A stretch of DNA of 44,970 nucleotides from Okeania sp. SIO3B5 (lineage in GTDB: Bacteria; Cyanobacteriota; Cyanobacteriia; Cyanobacteriales; Microcoleaceae), in the NCBI RefSeq assembly GCF_010692555.1, contig NZ_JAAHHG010000038.1, positions 1 through 44,970 on the forward strand, written 5' to 3'. The notes beneath the pieces were generated by a model. That model saw nothing but the letters and a program-made list of their open reading frames with translations, was not told where the DNA came from and made no database searches. The position numbers and the translations under genes are program-made. Positions 1 through 8,785 of the stretch are shown here, one piece after another. The first letter of the stretch is position 1; each line of letters opens with the position of its first letter.

Positions 1-128
1 TTATAAAAAAACTTTATCCCTTTGAACTCTTTCTTCCCTTCTGCCTTCCCCTCCTGGGAGGGGTTAGGGGTGGGTTGCCTTCTGCCTTCCTTCCTCCAAA
101 GTGTAAGTATTCAACCGAACATGATATG
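1..128 (-). mobile_element. MITE family C, copy 1 (cut by window edge)
   Basis: The right end reads CCGAACATGATAT (116-128), the terminus shared by family C copies near 3.6, 28.4 and 36.5 kb. Inside it carries the palindromic unit CCCCTCCTGGGAGGGG (48-63) and pyrimidine-rich CTGCCTTCC repeats. The left end runs off the window. From 133 to 200 there is a second repeat with C8 and G6 runs, and from 300 to 350 a TTCCCTA/TTCCCTG heptamer microsatellite. There is no credible gene in 1-339. Confidence 0.6.
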
Positions 129-339
129 AGATCCCCCCCCGCCCCCCTTGAAAAGGGGGGAGCTTTCAAAGTCCCCCTTTTTAAGGGGGATTTAGGGGGA
201 TCGTAAATGTAGTTCATCTTTATGAGAAATGCTATATCTACTATTAAGTTTTATAGCACTACAAGAATTGGGCACGGACATTTTTCAATCCTAAAACCCT
301 TTTACAGTTCCCTGTTCCCTATTCCCTGTTCCCTGTTCC

Positions 340-1044
340 CTATTCCCTAGCGCGTAGCGCTATAAATTTTATTCTTTGAGCAATTCTCAAACATTTATAA
401 AAAGTAGTAATCAAAAATACTTCAGCAAAAATCTTAAATATTTCCTCAATACTCCTGAGCCATTCCCTTTGCATTTCTTGAGTTTCAGTTAACAAGTTTG
501 ATATTTCTTGACCTTGGGTGAAAAAATCAAGTGCAATGGAACAACAAGCTAAAATCAAAGCAATTTTAAAATAACTAAAAGCCTCTCGATACTGATAAAA
601 CTCCTGACGAAAATAATAAATTACCAACAAACCAATAATCCCGTAAATCACAATAATTAAATCGTCAATACTATCAGTCAAAGCAGTTTCCTGAATTTGA
701 AATATCCAATGAATAAATTTATCTAACCTCTCATGGATTTGAATTAGTTCATCCAAAGCGCAGAACACAAAACCAAAAGTCAAAAACTGCCAAAGTCTTT
801 GATAATTCTTTCCAGGCTGAGATACCTCTTTTCTCCCAATTCTTAAACGATAAATTTTCCAGTTAATTCCAGCAATGATTAATAATTGAACACCCGATAA
901 CCAATTAATCAAAGAACCCTCATCAAAATATCGATATGGTCCTTTATCCAATAGTATTGCTCGGAAAATAACAGCAGCGATCGCCACAAAATCCACAAAT
1001 AATGCGATCCATAATATCTTTTTAGTAGAAAATCCTGACATCAA
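340..1044 (-). CDS. multipass membrane protein of unknown function
   Basis: A 234-residue protein with about five hydrophobic segments: roughly residues 8-30, 43-60, 85-97, 127-144 and 160-175, with a possible sixth near 205-220. A charged stretch, LDELIQIHERLDKF (about 97-110), sits between membrane segments; together with a later DSIDD it could be a metal or active site, but I do not recognise the family. The start MMSGFSTKK gives a normal positively charged N-terminus. The last residues (IALRARE) are written by a GCGCGTAGCGC repeat next to a microsatellite, so the original C-terminus may be lost. No functional neighbour helps. Confidence 0.65.
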   Translation of the reverse strand: MMSGFSTKKILWIALFVDFVAIAAVIFRAILLDKGPYRYFDEGSLINWLSGVQLLIIAGINWKIYRLRIGRKEVSQPGKNYQRLWQFLTFGFVFCALDELIQIHERLDKFIHWIFQIQETALTDSIDDLIIVIYGIIGLLVIYYFRQEFYQYREAFSYFKIALILACCSIALDFFTQGQEISNLLTETQEMQREWLRSIEEIFKIFAEVFLITTFYKCLRIAQRIKFIALRARE

Positions 1045-1473
1045 AATTATTATTCAGCTTGTATTGTATGAGTAAGTGTTCTATAGAACCCATTTGAGAT
1101 CTATATAATTATGGTAGTCAAGTCTTTTCGCGCATCAATTTTGAGGAAAAATCATCTGAAGGAGTGTTGATTTTTTTGTATTATCTCTCCCCACATCTTC
1201 CCTCTTACCTCTTCCCTCTTCCCTCTTCCCTTTTCCCTCTTAACTCCTGTATCCTGTCTCCTGTCTCCTGACTCCTAGCTAAAAAAACTTGATATTTATC
1301 AAGATACCAAATGGATTCTATATCACAAACAAGCCTTGAATAACCGTTTATAAGTTTAACTTATGTTAAGCTTTAGATATAAAAATTCATATTTTTTTCA
1401 ATATTTGTTTACAAACGTTTACAAAGTTTAGTAACATGGAAAAAAACAAAGGTAAGTATTTGTTCTCACTGTT
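1045..1473. other. intergenic region upstream of ndhD
   Basis: No gene seen. It holds a pyrimidine microsatellite at about 1190-1278 (CTCTTCC and CTCCTGT units). An AT-rich stretch at 1320-1470 presumably carries the ndhD promoter; I could not pick out convincing -35 or -10 boxes. Confidence 0.5.
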
Positions 1474-3156
1474 ATGGCAACTCAATTTCCCTGGCTGACC
1501 ACCATAATCCTATTGCCACTTCTGGCAGCCCTACTCATTCCCGTCATCCCTGATAAGAACGGAAAAACCATGAGATGGTATGCCCTTGGTGTAGGAATTA
1601 CTGATTTTGCACTGATGTGCTACGCCTTCTGGAATAACTACAATGCCAGCGACTCAGCTTTTCAACTCGTAGAAAAATATGACTGGCTCCCTCAGATAGG
1701 TCTAAGTTGGGCAGTATCAGTAGACGGTTTATCTATGCCACTGGTACTACTAGCTGGCCTAGTGACAACACTCTCAATATTTTCGGCGTGGCAAGTAGAC
1801 TACAAACCACGTCTTTTTTATTTTCTAATGCTGGTGCTGTACTCCGCTCAGATAGGAGTATTCGTAGCCCAAGACCTAATGCTACTGTTCATTATGTGGG
1901 AATTAGAGCTAGTTCCTGTCTATCTGCTAATTTCCATCTGGGGTGGCCAAAAACGTCGTTATGCTGCAACAAAATTCTTACTCTACACAGCAGCAGCTTC
2001 TATATTTATTCTGGTGGCAGCCTTGGGAATGGCCTTATACGGTGGCGGCAATATTACCTTCGATATGGTGGAACTAGGTTTGAGAGATTATCCACTAACC
2101 CTAGAGCTTCTACTTTACGCAGGATTATTAATCGCTTTTGGAGTGAAGCTTGCTATTTTCCCTCTACATACATGGCTACCTGATGCTCACGGCGAAGCTT
2201 CTTCACCTGTATCAATGGTTCTGGCAGGTGTATTGCTCAAAATGGGTGGATATGGATTAATTCGCCTCAACTTAGAAATGCTCTCTGATGCTCATGTTTA
2301 CTTTGCTCCGGTACTAGCAATTCTCGGTGTCGTTAATATTGTTTATGGCGGGTTGAACTCTTTCGGCCAGTCTAATATGAAGCGCCGTTTGGCTTATTCA
2401 TCTGTTGCTCACATGGGGTTTGTTTTGTTAGGTATTGCTTCCTTCACTGACTTGGGTGTGAGCGGTGCTTTACTACAGATGATTTCCCACGGTTTAATTG
2501 CTGCGGTATTATTCTTCCTCGCGGGTATAACTTACGATCGCCTCCACACTCTGAAGTTGGACGAAATGGGTGGTCTTGGTCAAGTTATGCCAAAAGTATT
2601 TGCTCTATTTACTATTAGTGCCATGGCATCTTTAGCACTTCCTGGAATGAGTGGGTTTGCTAGCGAGCTAATGGTATTTGTTGGAGTAACTAGCAGCGAT
2701 GTTTATAGTTCGACTTTCCGGACTGTAACAGTTTTCCTCGCAGCAGTTGGTTTGATTTTGACACCTATTTATCTGCTTTCGATGTTGCGTCAGATGTTCT
2801 ATAGCACTGGTAAAGCACCTGCTTGTATCCTCAAAGATACTCCTTATGAAAATGAAGTTTTAGATGAAGCAGTTTGTTACGGTACTAATTGTGTGTTACC
2901 TGCTAATGCTGTCTATACTGATGCAAGGCCACGAGAAGTAGCGATCGCTGCTTGTTTCTTGGTTTTGATTATTGGTATTGGTTTATATCCTAAAATGGCA
3001 ACTCGGATGTACGATGCGAAAACAGTAGCAGTAAATAGTCAGGTTCGTCAATCATACACTTTTGCTAAAGCTAATCCTCAACTCTTTGCAAAAGGACCAT
3101 TATTCCCCAAGATGCCTGAGTCTGAAGTATTGTCAATTTCCGGTGTCTTCAAATAA
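1474..3156 (+). CDS. ndhD: NAD(P)H-quinone oxidoreductase subunit 4 (NdhD)
   Basis: Proton-pumping membrane subunit of thylakoid NDH-1, homologous to complex I ND4/NuoM; it works in cyclic electron flow and respiration. The 560-residue protein has about 14 membrane helices. It shows the antiporter-family signatures: [12 protein letters not shown] (about 141-152) with the conserved Glu, [15 protein letters not shown] (about 226-240) with Lys and His, and the HG pair at about 339. The N-terminus [19 protein letters not shown] is typical of cyanobacterial NdhD. A roughly 60-residue polar tail follows the last helix. No Shine-Dalgarno is obvious before ATG 1474. The gene stands alone with a strong hairpin terminator behind it, and no ndhF lies within view, so I do not assign D1 versus another paralogue. 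Confidence 0.95.
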   Translation: MATQFPWLTTIILLPLLAALLIPVIPDKNGKTMRWYALGVGITDFALMCYAFWNNYNASDSAFQLVEKYDWLPQIGLSWAVSVDGLSMPLVLLAGLVTTLSIFSAWQVDYKPRLFYFLMLVLYSAQIGVFVAQDLMLLFIMWELELVPVYLLISIWGGQKRRYAATKFLLYTAAASIFILVAALGMALYGGGNITFDMVELGLRDYPLTLELLLYAGLLIAFGVKLAIFPLHTWLPDAHGEASSPVSMVLAGVLLKMGGYGLIRLNLEMLSDAHVYFAPVLAILGVVNIVYGGLNSFGQSNMKRRLAYSSVAHMGFVLLGIASFTDLGVSGALLQMISHGLIAAVLFFLAGITYDRLHTLKLDEMGGLGQVMPKVFALFTISAMASLALPGMSGFASELMVFVGVTSSDVYSSTFRTVTVFLAAVGLILTPIYLLSMLRQMFYSTGKAPACILKDTPYENEVLDEAVCYGTNCVLPANAVYTDARPREVAIAACFLVLIIGIGLYPKMATRMYDAKTVAVNSQVRQSYTFAKANPQLFAKGPLFPKMPESEVLSISGVFK

Positions 3157-3217
3157 TATAGCGATCGGTAATTAGCTTTTAGCTTGGCTTTAAAATATTA
3201 ATTTTAGTTGCTTTACG

Positions 3218-3255
3218 GTAGGGATGTTGTATACAATATCCCTACTATTTTTTTG
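3218..3255 (+). terminator. rho-independent terminator of ndhD
   Basis: A near-perfect inverted repeat: left arm GTAGGGATGTTGTA (3218-3231), right arm TACAATATCCCTAC (3232-3245). It is followed at once by a T-rich tract with seven consecutive T. It starts 61 bases after the ndhD stop. The same GTAGG...CCTAC palindrome type recurs at 8173 and 28052 without a T-run, so the terminator was probably built from a dispersed palindrome. Confidence 0.75.
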
Positions 3256-3284
3256 TCAAAATTTTTTGCAAAATGATTTATGAC

Positions 3285-3301
3285 GCGAGCAAGATGCTCG
3301 C
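3285..3301. repeat. 17-bp hairpin repeat GCGAGC-AAGAT-GCTCGC
   Basis: A perfect 6-bp stem around a 5-base AAGAT loop. It is one of a set of palindromes with identical loop and covarying stems; other copies lie at 6422, 10750, 14376, 28279, 28551 and 36716. Confidence 0.75.
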
Positions 3302-3426
3302 ACTAATTGTCAAACACCTACCAGGACTTTGCTATAGCAGTCGAACCAAAGCTTAGGACAGATCAAAAGCTTAAAACTCAGACAATACAAGATTCTTCCT
3401 TCTTACTTCTTACCGAATAATTAATA

Positions 3427-3560
3427 TTAGGGTTTGCGTATGGAAAGTCTTTTTGCTGGAGTAGGAGACAGGAGGAACGGAGAATTATAGAGGAGGTAGT
3501 CGGAAAAATTGTCAGAGTGATTTTTCTGCCATAAATGTAGAAAAGTTTTTGAGAAATGGT
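3427..3560. mobile_element. MITE family B, partial copy
   Basis: It begins with TAGGGTTTGCGTATGGAAAG and runs through the conserved purine-rich AGGAGACAGGAGG stretch and TTTTTCTGCC. The opposite terminus (GCAAACCCTA) is missing; a family C element begins there. Compare the full copies at 27867, 38070 and 39895. Confidence 0.5.
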
Positions 3561-3562
3561 AT

Positions 3563-3712
3563 TATACCATGTTCGGTTGAATACTTACACTTTGGAGGTC
3601 CGAAGGCAGAAGGCAACCCACCCCTAACCCCTCCCAGGAGGGGAAGGCAGAAGGGAAGAAAGGGTTAAAAGGGATAAAGTTTTTTTATAACTGATTATCC
3701 GAACATGATATT
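3563..3712 (+). mobile_element. MITE family C, complete copy
   Basis: Terminal inverted repeats CATGTTCGG (left, 3568-3576) and CCGAACATGATAT (right), with subterminal GAATACTTACACTTTGGAGG. The interior has the CCCCTCC/GGAGGGG unit and GAAGGCAGAAGG repeats. About 150 bp with no coding capacity. The copy at 1-128 is nearly the same sequence on the other strand. Confidence 0.65.
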
Positions 3713-3870
3713 AGGGAGAGGTAATTATCCATTATCAATTAATGAATTCCTCCTTCTTCCTTCTGCTATAAAAGGCCGTTTGCTCCTACAATTCATGGAT
3801 TCATAAATTGATGTATAGTACTATTTTTGAGAAATGGTAAAATTTTGGTAAAAGCATTGAAAAAAATAAA

Positions 3871-4111
3871 ATGAGTAAAAAAAAATAAAAAAAATAAAGT
3901 AACTACAAGAAAATGCCCAAACTGCAAAAATAAATTTAAACTGCCTTCCCTATCTTTTCCTTTCATGTTGCCACCAACAGATAAAGATTATGAGTGGGTA
4001 GACAGTAGTCAAACACTTATTTGCCCCCATTGCAATGCGAATCTAATAGTATGGGCTCGCCAATATATTTATGAAGACAAACAAGAGATAGGTGAATTAA
4101 AATTGCATTAA
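3871..4111 (+). pseudogene. small double-CxxC zinc-ribbon protein, frame broken in an A9 run
   Basis: The reading frame from 3899 to the stop at 4109-4111 encodes about 70 residues. It has two cysteine knuckles, KCPNCKNKF near the start and ICPHCNANL about 37 residues later, spaced as in a rubredoxin-like zinc ribbon. That frame has no usable start upstream of the first knuckle: TGA stops it at 3872. An ATG at 3871 (ATG AGT then nine A) lies one frame away. Removing one A from the A9 run (3877-3885) would join them into a protein of about 79 residues beginning MSKKNKKNK. This may be a real mutation, transcriptional slippage or a sequencing error. The product would be small and soluble; function unknown. 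Confidence 0.5.
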
Positions 4112-4838
4112 AATTCTCCTCACTCAAAAATTTTTAGCAAGGGTTGAAATTTTCCCTATAGTGCATCTACTAATAGACATCTTCAGAAAAGAGAGAGTAG
4201 GAAGTAGGAATTCAAGAATTTAGAATTAAGAATTTAGAATTTAGAATTACCTCTCCTGGAAAAGAAAATGATTGACTTAAAGGAAATTTTTTATTTATTA
4301 TCCCCTTAAAAAGGGAGGCTTTAAACCACAATATTTCGGTAAGCGGAAATAATTAATGATTTATGTACGAGAATTAATTTTATTTTTTATTATTGGAGAT
4401 GTTTCAGCAATTAACAATTAACAATTAACAATTAATAATTACCTCTTCTTAAAAGTAGAGGATTGACTAAAAGGATTTTTTTTTATTTTATCCCCTTAAA
4501 AGTGGAGGCTTTAAACCTGAATTGTTGAATGAATAACTATTAACTATCAACTCTTAATTATTCATTATTAATTATTCATTATTCATTATTAATGATTCGG
4601 TAATAGTTCGCGATCGCCTGTTATAAATTTAAACAATTTATTTAGAAAGTTTGTAAAATCTATCACAGTAAAATATCAATTTTTCTTATAAAAACCTACA
4701 ATTCAACCCACTAGATAAAATTTCATATTTTCTTACAATTCTAGTATTAACTGTAGCTATATAATATATAAGTATTTTTACTAAATTCTCACAACTTATA
4801 GTTAACTAAAGCATCAGCAATACCAGAGGAGAAACAAT
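4112..4838. repeat. gene-free region of AT-rich dispersed repeats
   Basis: Two related units lie at about 4247-4345 and 4439-4530. Each reads ATTACCTCT..., then a GATTGACT motif, a long T/A tract, TATCCCCTTAAAA and GGAGGCTTTAAACC. Relatives appear at 24540-24650, 25830-25930 and 40470-40620. Between them are heptamer microsatellites (AACAATT at 4410-4440; ATTATTC and ATTAATT types at 4545-4595) and one HIP1 site near 4610. The last 100 bases should hold the promoter of the cupin gene. Confidence 0.5.
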
Positions 4839-5450
4839 ATGAAAAATCGAGATTGGTTTTTGACTGAAGATGGTCAATGTCAACCTTGTGAAACTGTAAA
4901 TGAATGGAAATTATTAAGAGAAAATTATCGGCTGTATAGATTCTTAACAGAACTAGAAGATACTCTAAAAGATGCCATAGATGAAGCGAGTTCTCTACAG
5001 AAAATTCGACTTTTAGTTAGACAATTTATTACTAATTCATATTGGCTGCAAACTCAAGAACCAGAACTTTGCGAAAAAACAGGAACTTCCGTTATTTTAT
5101 TATATGATGAGTTAGGATTTCCCTTAACAGTACAAACAGTAAAATTCATGCCAGGCACAATTTCAACAATTCATAATCATGGTACCTGGGGAATAGTAGC
5201 AGTATTAAAAGGCCAGGAAAAAAATACTTTTTGGAAACGTAATCCTGACCCAGAAAATAAATATAAAATTGAAAGAGTCGGAGAAAAAATATTACAACCA
5301 GGAGATTTAATTAGTTTCACTTCTAATGCTATTCATAATATAGAAGTAATCGGAGATGAGCCTACATTTACTTTTAATATTTATGGTGAAACAAAATCTT
5401 CTGAAAGGTTTGAATTTGACCCAGTTGCACAAACAGCTAAGAAGTTTTGA
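4839..5450 (+). CDS. cupin protein, cysteine dioxygenase type
   Basis: A 203-residue protein that fits the small bacterial cysteine/thiol dioxygenase family, which oxidises a thiol to a sulfinate at a mononuclear Fe(II). Cupin motif 1 is visible as PGTISTIHNHGTWG (about 106-119), supplying two His ligands. Motif 2 is LQPGDLISFTSNAIHNIE (about 152-169), supplying the third His. A strong Shine-Dalgarno (AGAGGAG, 6 bases before ATG) fixes the start. It stands alone, followed by repeats. The substrate (cysteine, 3-mercaptopropionate or another) cannot be read from the sequence. Confidence 0.8.
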   Translation: MKNRDWFLTEDGQCQPCETVNEWKLLRENYRLYRFLTELEDTLKDAIDEASSLQKIRLLVRQFITNSYWLQTQEPELCEKTGTSVILLYDELGFPLTVQTVKFMPGTISTIHNHGTWGIVAVLKGQEKNTFWKRNPDPENKYKIERVGEKILQPGDLISFTSNAIHNIEVIGDEPTFTFNIYGETKSSERFEFDPVAQTAKKF

Positions 5451-5457
5451 ACAAGGA

Positions 5458-5580
5458 AATAAGGAAGAAGGGAGATGGGGAGATGGGGAGAGCTTTTAAG
5501 ATTTGACACGGAGACGCGGTGACACGGGGACGCGGAGAGGGGAGATGGGGAAATGGGGAGATGGGGAGAGCTGGAGTGGA
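5458..5580. repeat. purine-rich microsatellite
   Basis: Repeats of GGAGATGG and ACACGG/GACGCGG units directly behind the cupin gene. No hairpin terminator was recognised here. Confidence 0.5.
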
Positions 5581-5700
5581 AAAAACTGTGAATAGGAAAG
5601 AAACCTAAATACATCCTCTTTCTTTTATTTCTTTTAATTGGAGCTGAGGTAATAACAGCTAACATAATTAGGTAATTTATCCCTGTTTCAATCAATAATA

Positions 5701-5838
5701 TTAAGGTTGTAGGACTACCGGAAAATATATTTTGGTAATAATTTCTAGCAAATTATCAACTATTGCAGTATCTTTAACAATATAGAGATTAAAATTCCTG
5801 ATAAGATAGCCTTCTTCCAATTTTGTCATTTCTTTCAT
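5701..5838 (-). CDS. possible 45-residue peptide
   Basis: A short open frame from ATG 5838 (a second ATG at 5829) with sequence opening MKEMTKLEEGYLIRNFNL and a hydrophobic C-terminus. It is translatable and sits outside the repeat elements, but there is no recognisable family and no clear ribosome site. It may be a remnant of a longer gene. Confidence 0.25.
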   Translation of the reverse strand: MKEMTKLEEGYLIRNFNLYIVKDTAIVDNLLEIITKIYFPVVLQP

Positions 5839-5925
5839 AGTAATATAATCATATTTGTAAAACTTTAACTATAATAAATAGATTATAAATTTGAGCAGAA
5901 GTTAATATATTGAAAAGCAATAAAC

Positions 5926-6211
5926 GTAAGCATTCAGCCGTCAGCACTTCAGCGTTCAGCTATTGCTTTTAGTGTAACCGCTCAATAATCCAGGGTAAAT
6001 ATGTAATTGACTTGCCTCAAATGACGTAAAATCCTTCCTAAACTGGTAGTCCGCCCCCATTTATTGAGCGGATACCTTTGAGTTTTAGATAAAAGCTTTA
6101 GTAATTGAGGCAGAATTTACACTTACTACCAAAGTCGGCTAAAACAGTCTATATTCATTTAAACCCTTTCATGAGAGCTGATAGCTGACAGCGAGCTAGC
6201 TGAATGCTTAC
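5926..6211 (+). mobile_element. MITE family A with another MITE nested inside
   Basis: Outer termini GTAAGCATTCAGC (5926-5938) and GCTGAATGCTTAC (6199-6211) are perfect inverted repeats, followed internally by CAGCTATTGCTTTTAG and AGATAAAAGCTTTA as in the copies at 17614, 22912 and 25952. The interior is interrupted at about 5975-6075 by a second element with ends CCGCTCAATAA (5978-5988) and TTATTGAGCGG (6061-6071). Neither encodes protein. Confidence 0.75.
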
Positions 6212-6368
6212 CAATAAACAAAATACAGGACTTAACAAATGAGGTGCAAAAAATTAGAATTTGAGTGAGATTGCTTTCCATTCCGGAATGCTGTGCAAAC
6301 CCTGTGGTTCGCAATGACGAAAAAAAAGTTTTAAGCCGATAAAATTCTACTTTTGACTTATTAAGTTA

Positions 6369-6492
6369 TACAGCGTATTCCACTTTGGTGAGGTACAATC
6401 ACGCGAGCAAGATGCTTCCTCGCGAGCAAGATGCTCGGACTGGGAAGATTTAATATTAGTATCTGTACTTAATATACTTGGAATTTGCTGTA
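6369..6492 (+). mobile_element. MITE family D with two AAGAT hairpins
   Basis: Ends TACAGC (6369-6374) and GCTGTA (6487-6492). Inside is a conserved TTTGGTGAGGTAC block, then two tandem hairpin units: an imperfect one at 6403-6420 and GCGAGC-AAGAT-GCTCGG at 6422-6438. Then comes CTGGGAAGATTTAAT. Relatives lie at about 10717, 28255 and 28515. Confidence 0.6.
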
Positions 6493-6576
6493 ACTTATAA
6501 CTTATAACTTATAACTTTTGACTTTTGACTTTTGACTTTTGAATTATAACCTTTGACTTATAAACTTTTGACTTAG
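6490..6576. repeat. heptamer microsatellite (TAACTTA then TTTTGAC)
   Basis: Seven-base units in a row, ending 7 bases before the selO start codon. The selO leader is therefore almost wholly repeat sequence. Confidence 0.7.
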
Positions 6577-6582
6577 AAAATA

Positions 6583-8007
6583 ATGTCTAATCCTCTCCTT
6601 TCGCTCAACTATGAATCTGCCATCCAGACTTTAGGTGGTGACTATTATGATGAAGTACCTGCTGCTGAATTTCCCCAACATATTTTGCGGTTTCGTAATG
6701 ATAAATTGCTGCCTAAAATAGGGCTAACTCCTGAAGATGTTAAGGATGAGCATTTTATTGAAGCTTTTGGTAAATTTCATTGTGTCGGACCTTTTTTAGC
6801 TCTACGTTATCACGGTTATCAATTTGGTGAATATAATCCTTACTTGGGAGATGGTAGGGGTTTTCTTTATGGGCAAGTGCGTGGGGTAAATGGTGAATTA
6901 TATGATTTTGGCACAAAGGGTTCTGGTAGAACACCTTATTCTCGCAGTGCGGATGGCAGACTAACTCTCAAAGGCGGAGTCAGGGAGGTATTAGCAGCCG
7001 AAATGTTACATCGTCATGGGGTTAACACTTCTCGATGTTTTAGTTTGATTGAAACTGGGGAAGGGTTATGGCGTGGAGATGAACCTTCTCCTACTCGTTC
7101 GTCGGTGATGGTACGTTTTAGTAGTTCTCATATCCGGTTTGGTACTTTTGAAAGGTTGCATTTTTTCAAACGTCCCGACTTAACTAAAAAGCTATTAGAT
7201 CATGTAATTGATTATTATTATTCTGAATTAAAAGAACAGAGTAATTCCGAAACGGATAGCTTCGCTAACCGCTATTTTTTATTCTACTCAGAATTAGTAA
7301 AAAGAGTTGCAAAATTAGTGGCTCAATGGATGGCTGCGGGATTTTGTCATGGTGTATTAAATACTGATAATATGTCAATTACTGGGGAAAGTTTTGATTA
7401 TGGTCCTTATGCTTTTATTCCCACTTATGACCCTAAGTTTACAGCAGCTTATTTTGATTATTCTGGTCTTTATCGTTACAGTCATCAACCGTTAGTTTGT
7501 AAGTCAAATTTACACTTACTTCAAGAAGCATTAGCTGCAGTTATTGACCGAGGAAATATGAGGGCAAGTTTAGATGAATTTGATGATTTTTATCTGCTTG
7601 AATATCGGAAATTAATGATTAATAGGTTAGGGTTTGAGCAGTTGCCTGAAACAGATGGGGAAAAGTTACTTCAGCTAACTATTAAAATGCTTGAAGATTC
7701 TCAGGTTGGTTATCACGATTTCTTTTTAGGATTGAGAAAACAATTTTCTCCACATTGGCGTGATGATGTTAATCAAATTTTGGCTGATTTTGAACAATCA
7801 GAATTAATTGAGCCATGGCGACAATATTATTATCATTTATTACAAACTTATTCTAATGATGAGTTAAAAGCAATGGTGGAAAGGTTGAAACAATATAATC
7901 CTCAACAAAGTTTAATTCGACCTATTATTGAATCAGTATGGGAACCCATTACAGTAGAGGATAATTGGCAGCCATTTTATGATTTATTGAAGCAAATATG
8001 TGATTAA
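6583..8007 (+). CDS. selO: SelO/YdiU family protein adenylyltransferase
   Basis: SelO is a kinase-fold enzyme that transfers AMP from ATP to hydroxyl side chains of proteins; it has been linked to the redox-stress response. The 474 residues show the nucleotide-binding lysine in [13 protein letters not shown] (K112), the [18 protein letters not shown] block (122-139), and the catalytic and metal residues in [10 protein letters not shown] (D262, N263) and FDYGP (D272). The protein ends QICD, with Cys473 in the position class of the Sec/Cys near the C-terminus of SelO proteins. No clear Shine-Dalgarno; the leader is microsatellite. A truncated family C MITE begins right after the stop. Confidence 0.93.
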   Translation: MSNPLLSLNYESAIQTLGGDYYDEVPAAEFPQHILRFRNDKLLPKIGLTPEDVKDEHFIEAFGKFHCVGPFLALRYHGYQFGEYNPYLGDGRGFLYGQVRGVNGELYDFGTKGSGRTPYSRSADGRLTLKGGVREVLAAEMLHRHGVNTSRCFSLIETGEGLWRGDEPSPTRSSVMVRFSSSHIRFGTFERLHFFKRPDLTKKLLDHVIDYYYSELKEQSNSETDSFANRYFLFYSELVKRVAKLVAQWMAAGFCHGVLNTDNMSITGESFDYGPYAFIPTYDPKFTAAYFDYSGLYRYSHQPLVCKSNLHLLQEALAAVIDRGNMRASLDEFDDFYLLEYRKLMINRLGFEQLPETDGEKLLQLTIKMLEDSQVGYHDFFLGLRKQFSPHWRDDVNQILADFEQSELIEPWRQYYYHLLQTYSNDELKAMVERLKQYNPQQSLIRPIIESVWEPITVEDNWQPFYDLLKQICD

Positions 8008-8008
8008 A

Positions 8009-8127
8009 GAAGGCAGAAGGCAACCCACCCCTCGCCCCTCCCCCTCCCAGGAGGGGAAGGCAGAAGGAAAGAAAAGGTTAGAAGGGAGAAAGTTTTTTTT
8101 ATAACTTATTATCCGGACATGATATAA
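8009..8127 (+). mobile_element. MITE family C, left end missing
   Basis: From AGAAGGCAGAAGGCAACC through the GGAGGGG unit to the terminus TCCGGACATGATAT. The usual left terminus is absent; the selO stop codon lies where it would be. Confidence 0.55.
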
Positions 8128-8172
8128 GTCCTAATAATATCAATTTGTCTTCTTAGCAGATTCACTAAATTT

Positions 8173-8199
8173 GTAGGAGTTAACGGCGTTAACCCCTAC
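8173..8199. repeat. GTAGG...CCTAC palindrome
   Basis: Arms GTAGGAGTTAACG and CGTTAACCCCTAC around one base. It lies 30 bases downstream (in sense) of the minus-strand gene at 8230-8457 and could end its transcript, although no clear T-run follows. Confidence 0.55.
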
Positions 8200-8229
8200 C
8201 ATAAGTGTTAGTTATGCGTCAGTCCTGTG

Positions 8230-8457
8230 TTACTTTTTGTTTGACAAATTTTTGCTGACTTTAATCGCACACTCTAAATCTGGTGGCGGTGGTGGTGGGA
8301 TACAAATCTCTCCACCCGCTACTTTAGATGGGTTTATTTGCAACATAAATGGAATAATGGCAGCAATTATCGCAACTCCTGCACCACTAAAAATCCACTC
8401 TTTATTTCTATTTAGCCATTTTAGGGCGATCAGTAGTGATTGAACTTCTTTTCTCAT
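8230..8457 (-). CDS. small one-TM protein with polyproline linker
   Basis: A 75-residue protein: a short amphipathic N-terminus ending KWLNRNKEW, one membrane helix (about 22-40, IFSGAGVAIIAAIIPFML), then six consecutive prolines and a basic tail. The NKEW-F-SG-G-V pattern before a membrane helix is one I associate with small cyanobacterial membrane components beside CHAT and conflict-type genes; that is recollection, not a match I could run. It is transcribed away from the sigma-like gene with a 328-base region between, so it may be the fifth part of that cassette. A plus-strand open frame over the same DNA is a shadow. Confidence 0.55.
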   Translation of the reverse strand: MRKEVQSLLIALKWLNRNKEWIFSGAGVAIIAAIIPFMLQINPSKVAGGEICIPPPPPPDLECAIKVSKNLSNKK

Positions 8458-8785
8458 AATTAATTCTCCAAATCTTGCTAGCTATCTATGAGTATTCCCT
8501 CAGTGGAAAAATAGGTTTTGTTGCAACTGAAAGGGTAATAGCTATATTTATAAGTTTAACTTAACCACAAAGTGATTCAAAATAAGAAAAAATAATTTAA
8601 AAACCTGCAACAATCGCATCTAAAACCTTGAAAGAAATACAGGAATCTTAATGATGCCTAATTAAAAATCATGTCAAACCATAAGGAGTACGTCTAGTTA
8701 ATCTAATGATTGATGACTCAAAAATGCCTTGAACTTAAGATGCCTAATATAATGGCGGTAAAATATTTATTGACTAAGACGAGTT
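8458..8785. promoter_or_regulatory. divergent intergenic region with a long direct repeat
   Basis: A 15-16-base direct repeat, CTTAATGATGCCTAAT (8647-8662) and CTTAAGATGCCTAAT (8734-8748). The second copy ends 37 bases before the sigma-like gene's ATG. No gene and none of the MITE families occur here, so the repeat is a candidate binding site or promoter pair for this cassette. Confidence 0.45.

Noticed and set aside
14-217. 67-codon minus-strand frame
   Set aside because: It is made of a MITE and C/G-rich repeats, and its protein is proline/glycine/arginine low complexity.
1707-2183. 158-codon frame inside ndhD
   Set aside because: It lies in another frame of a strongly supported gene and has no family features.
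5926-6211. Possible CRISPR array from recurring CAGCTATCAGC words
   Set aside because: Spacing is irregular, the outer ends are inverted repeats, and no cas gene is present, so these are MITEs.
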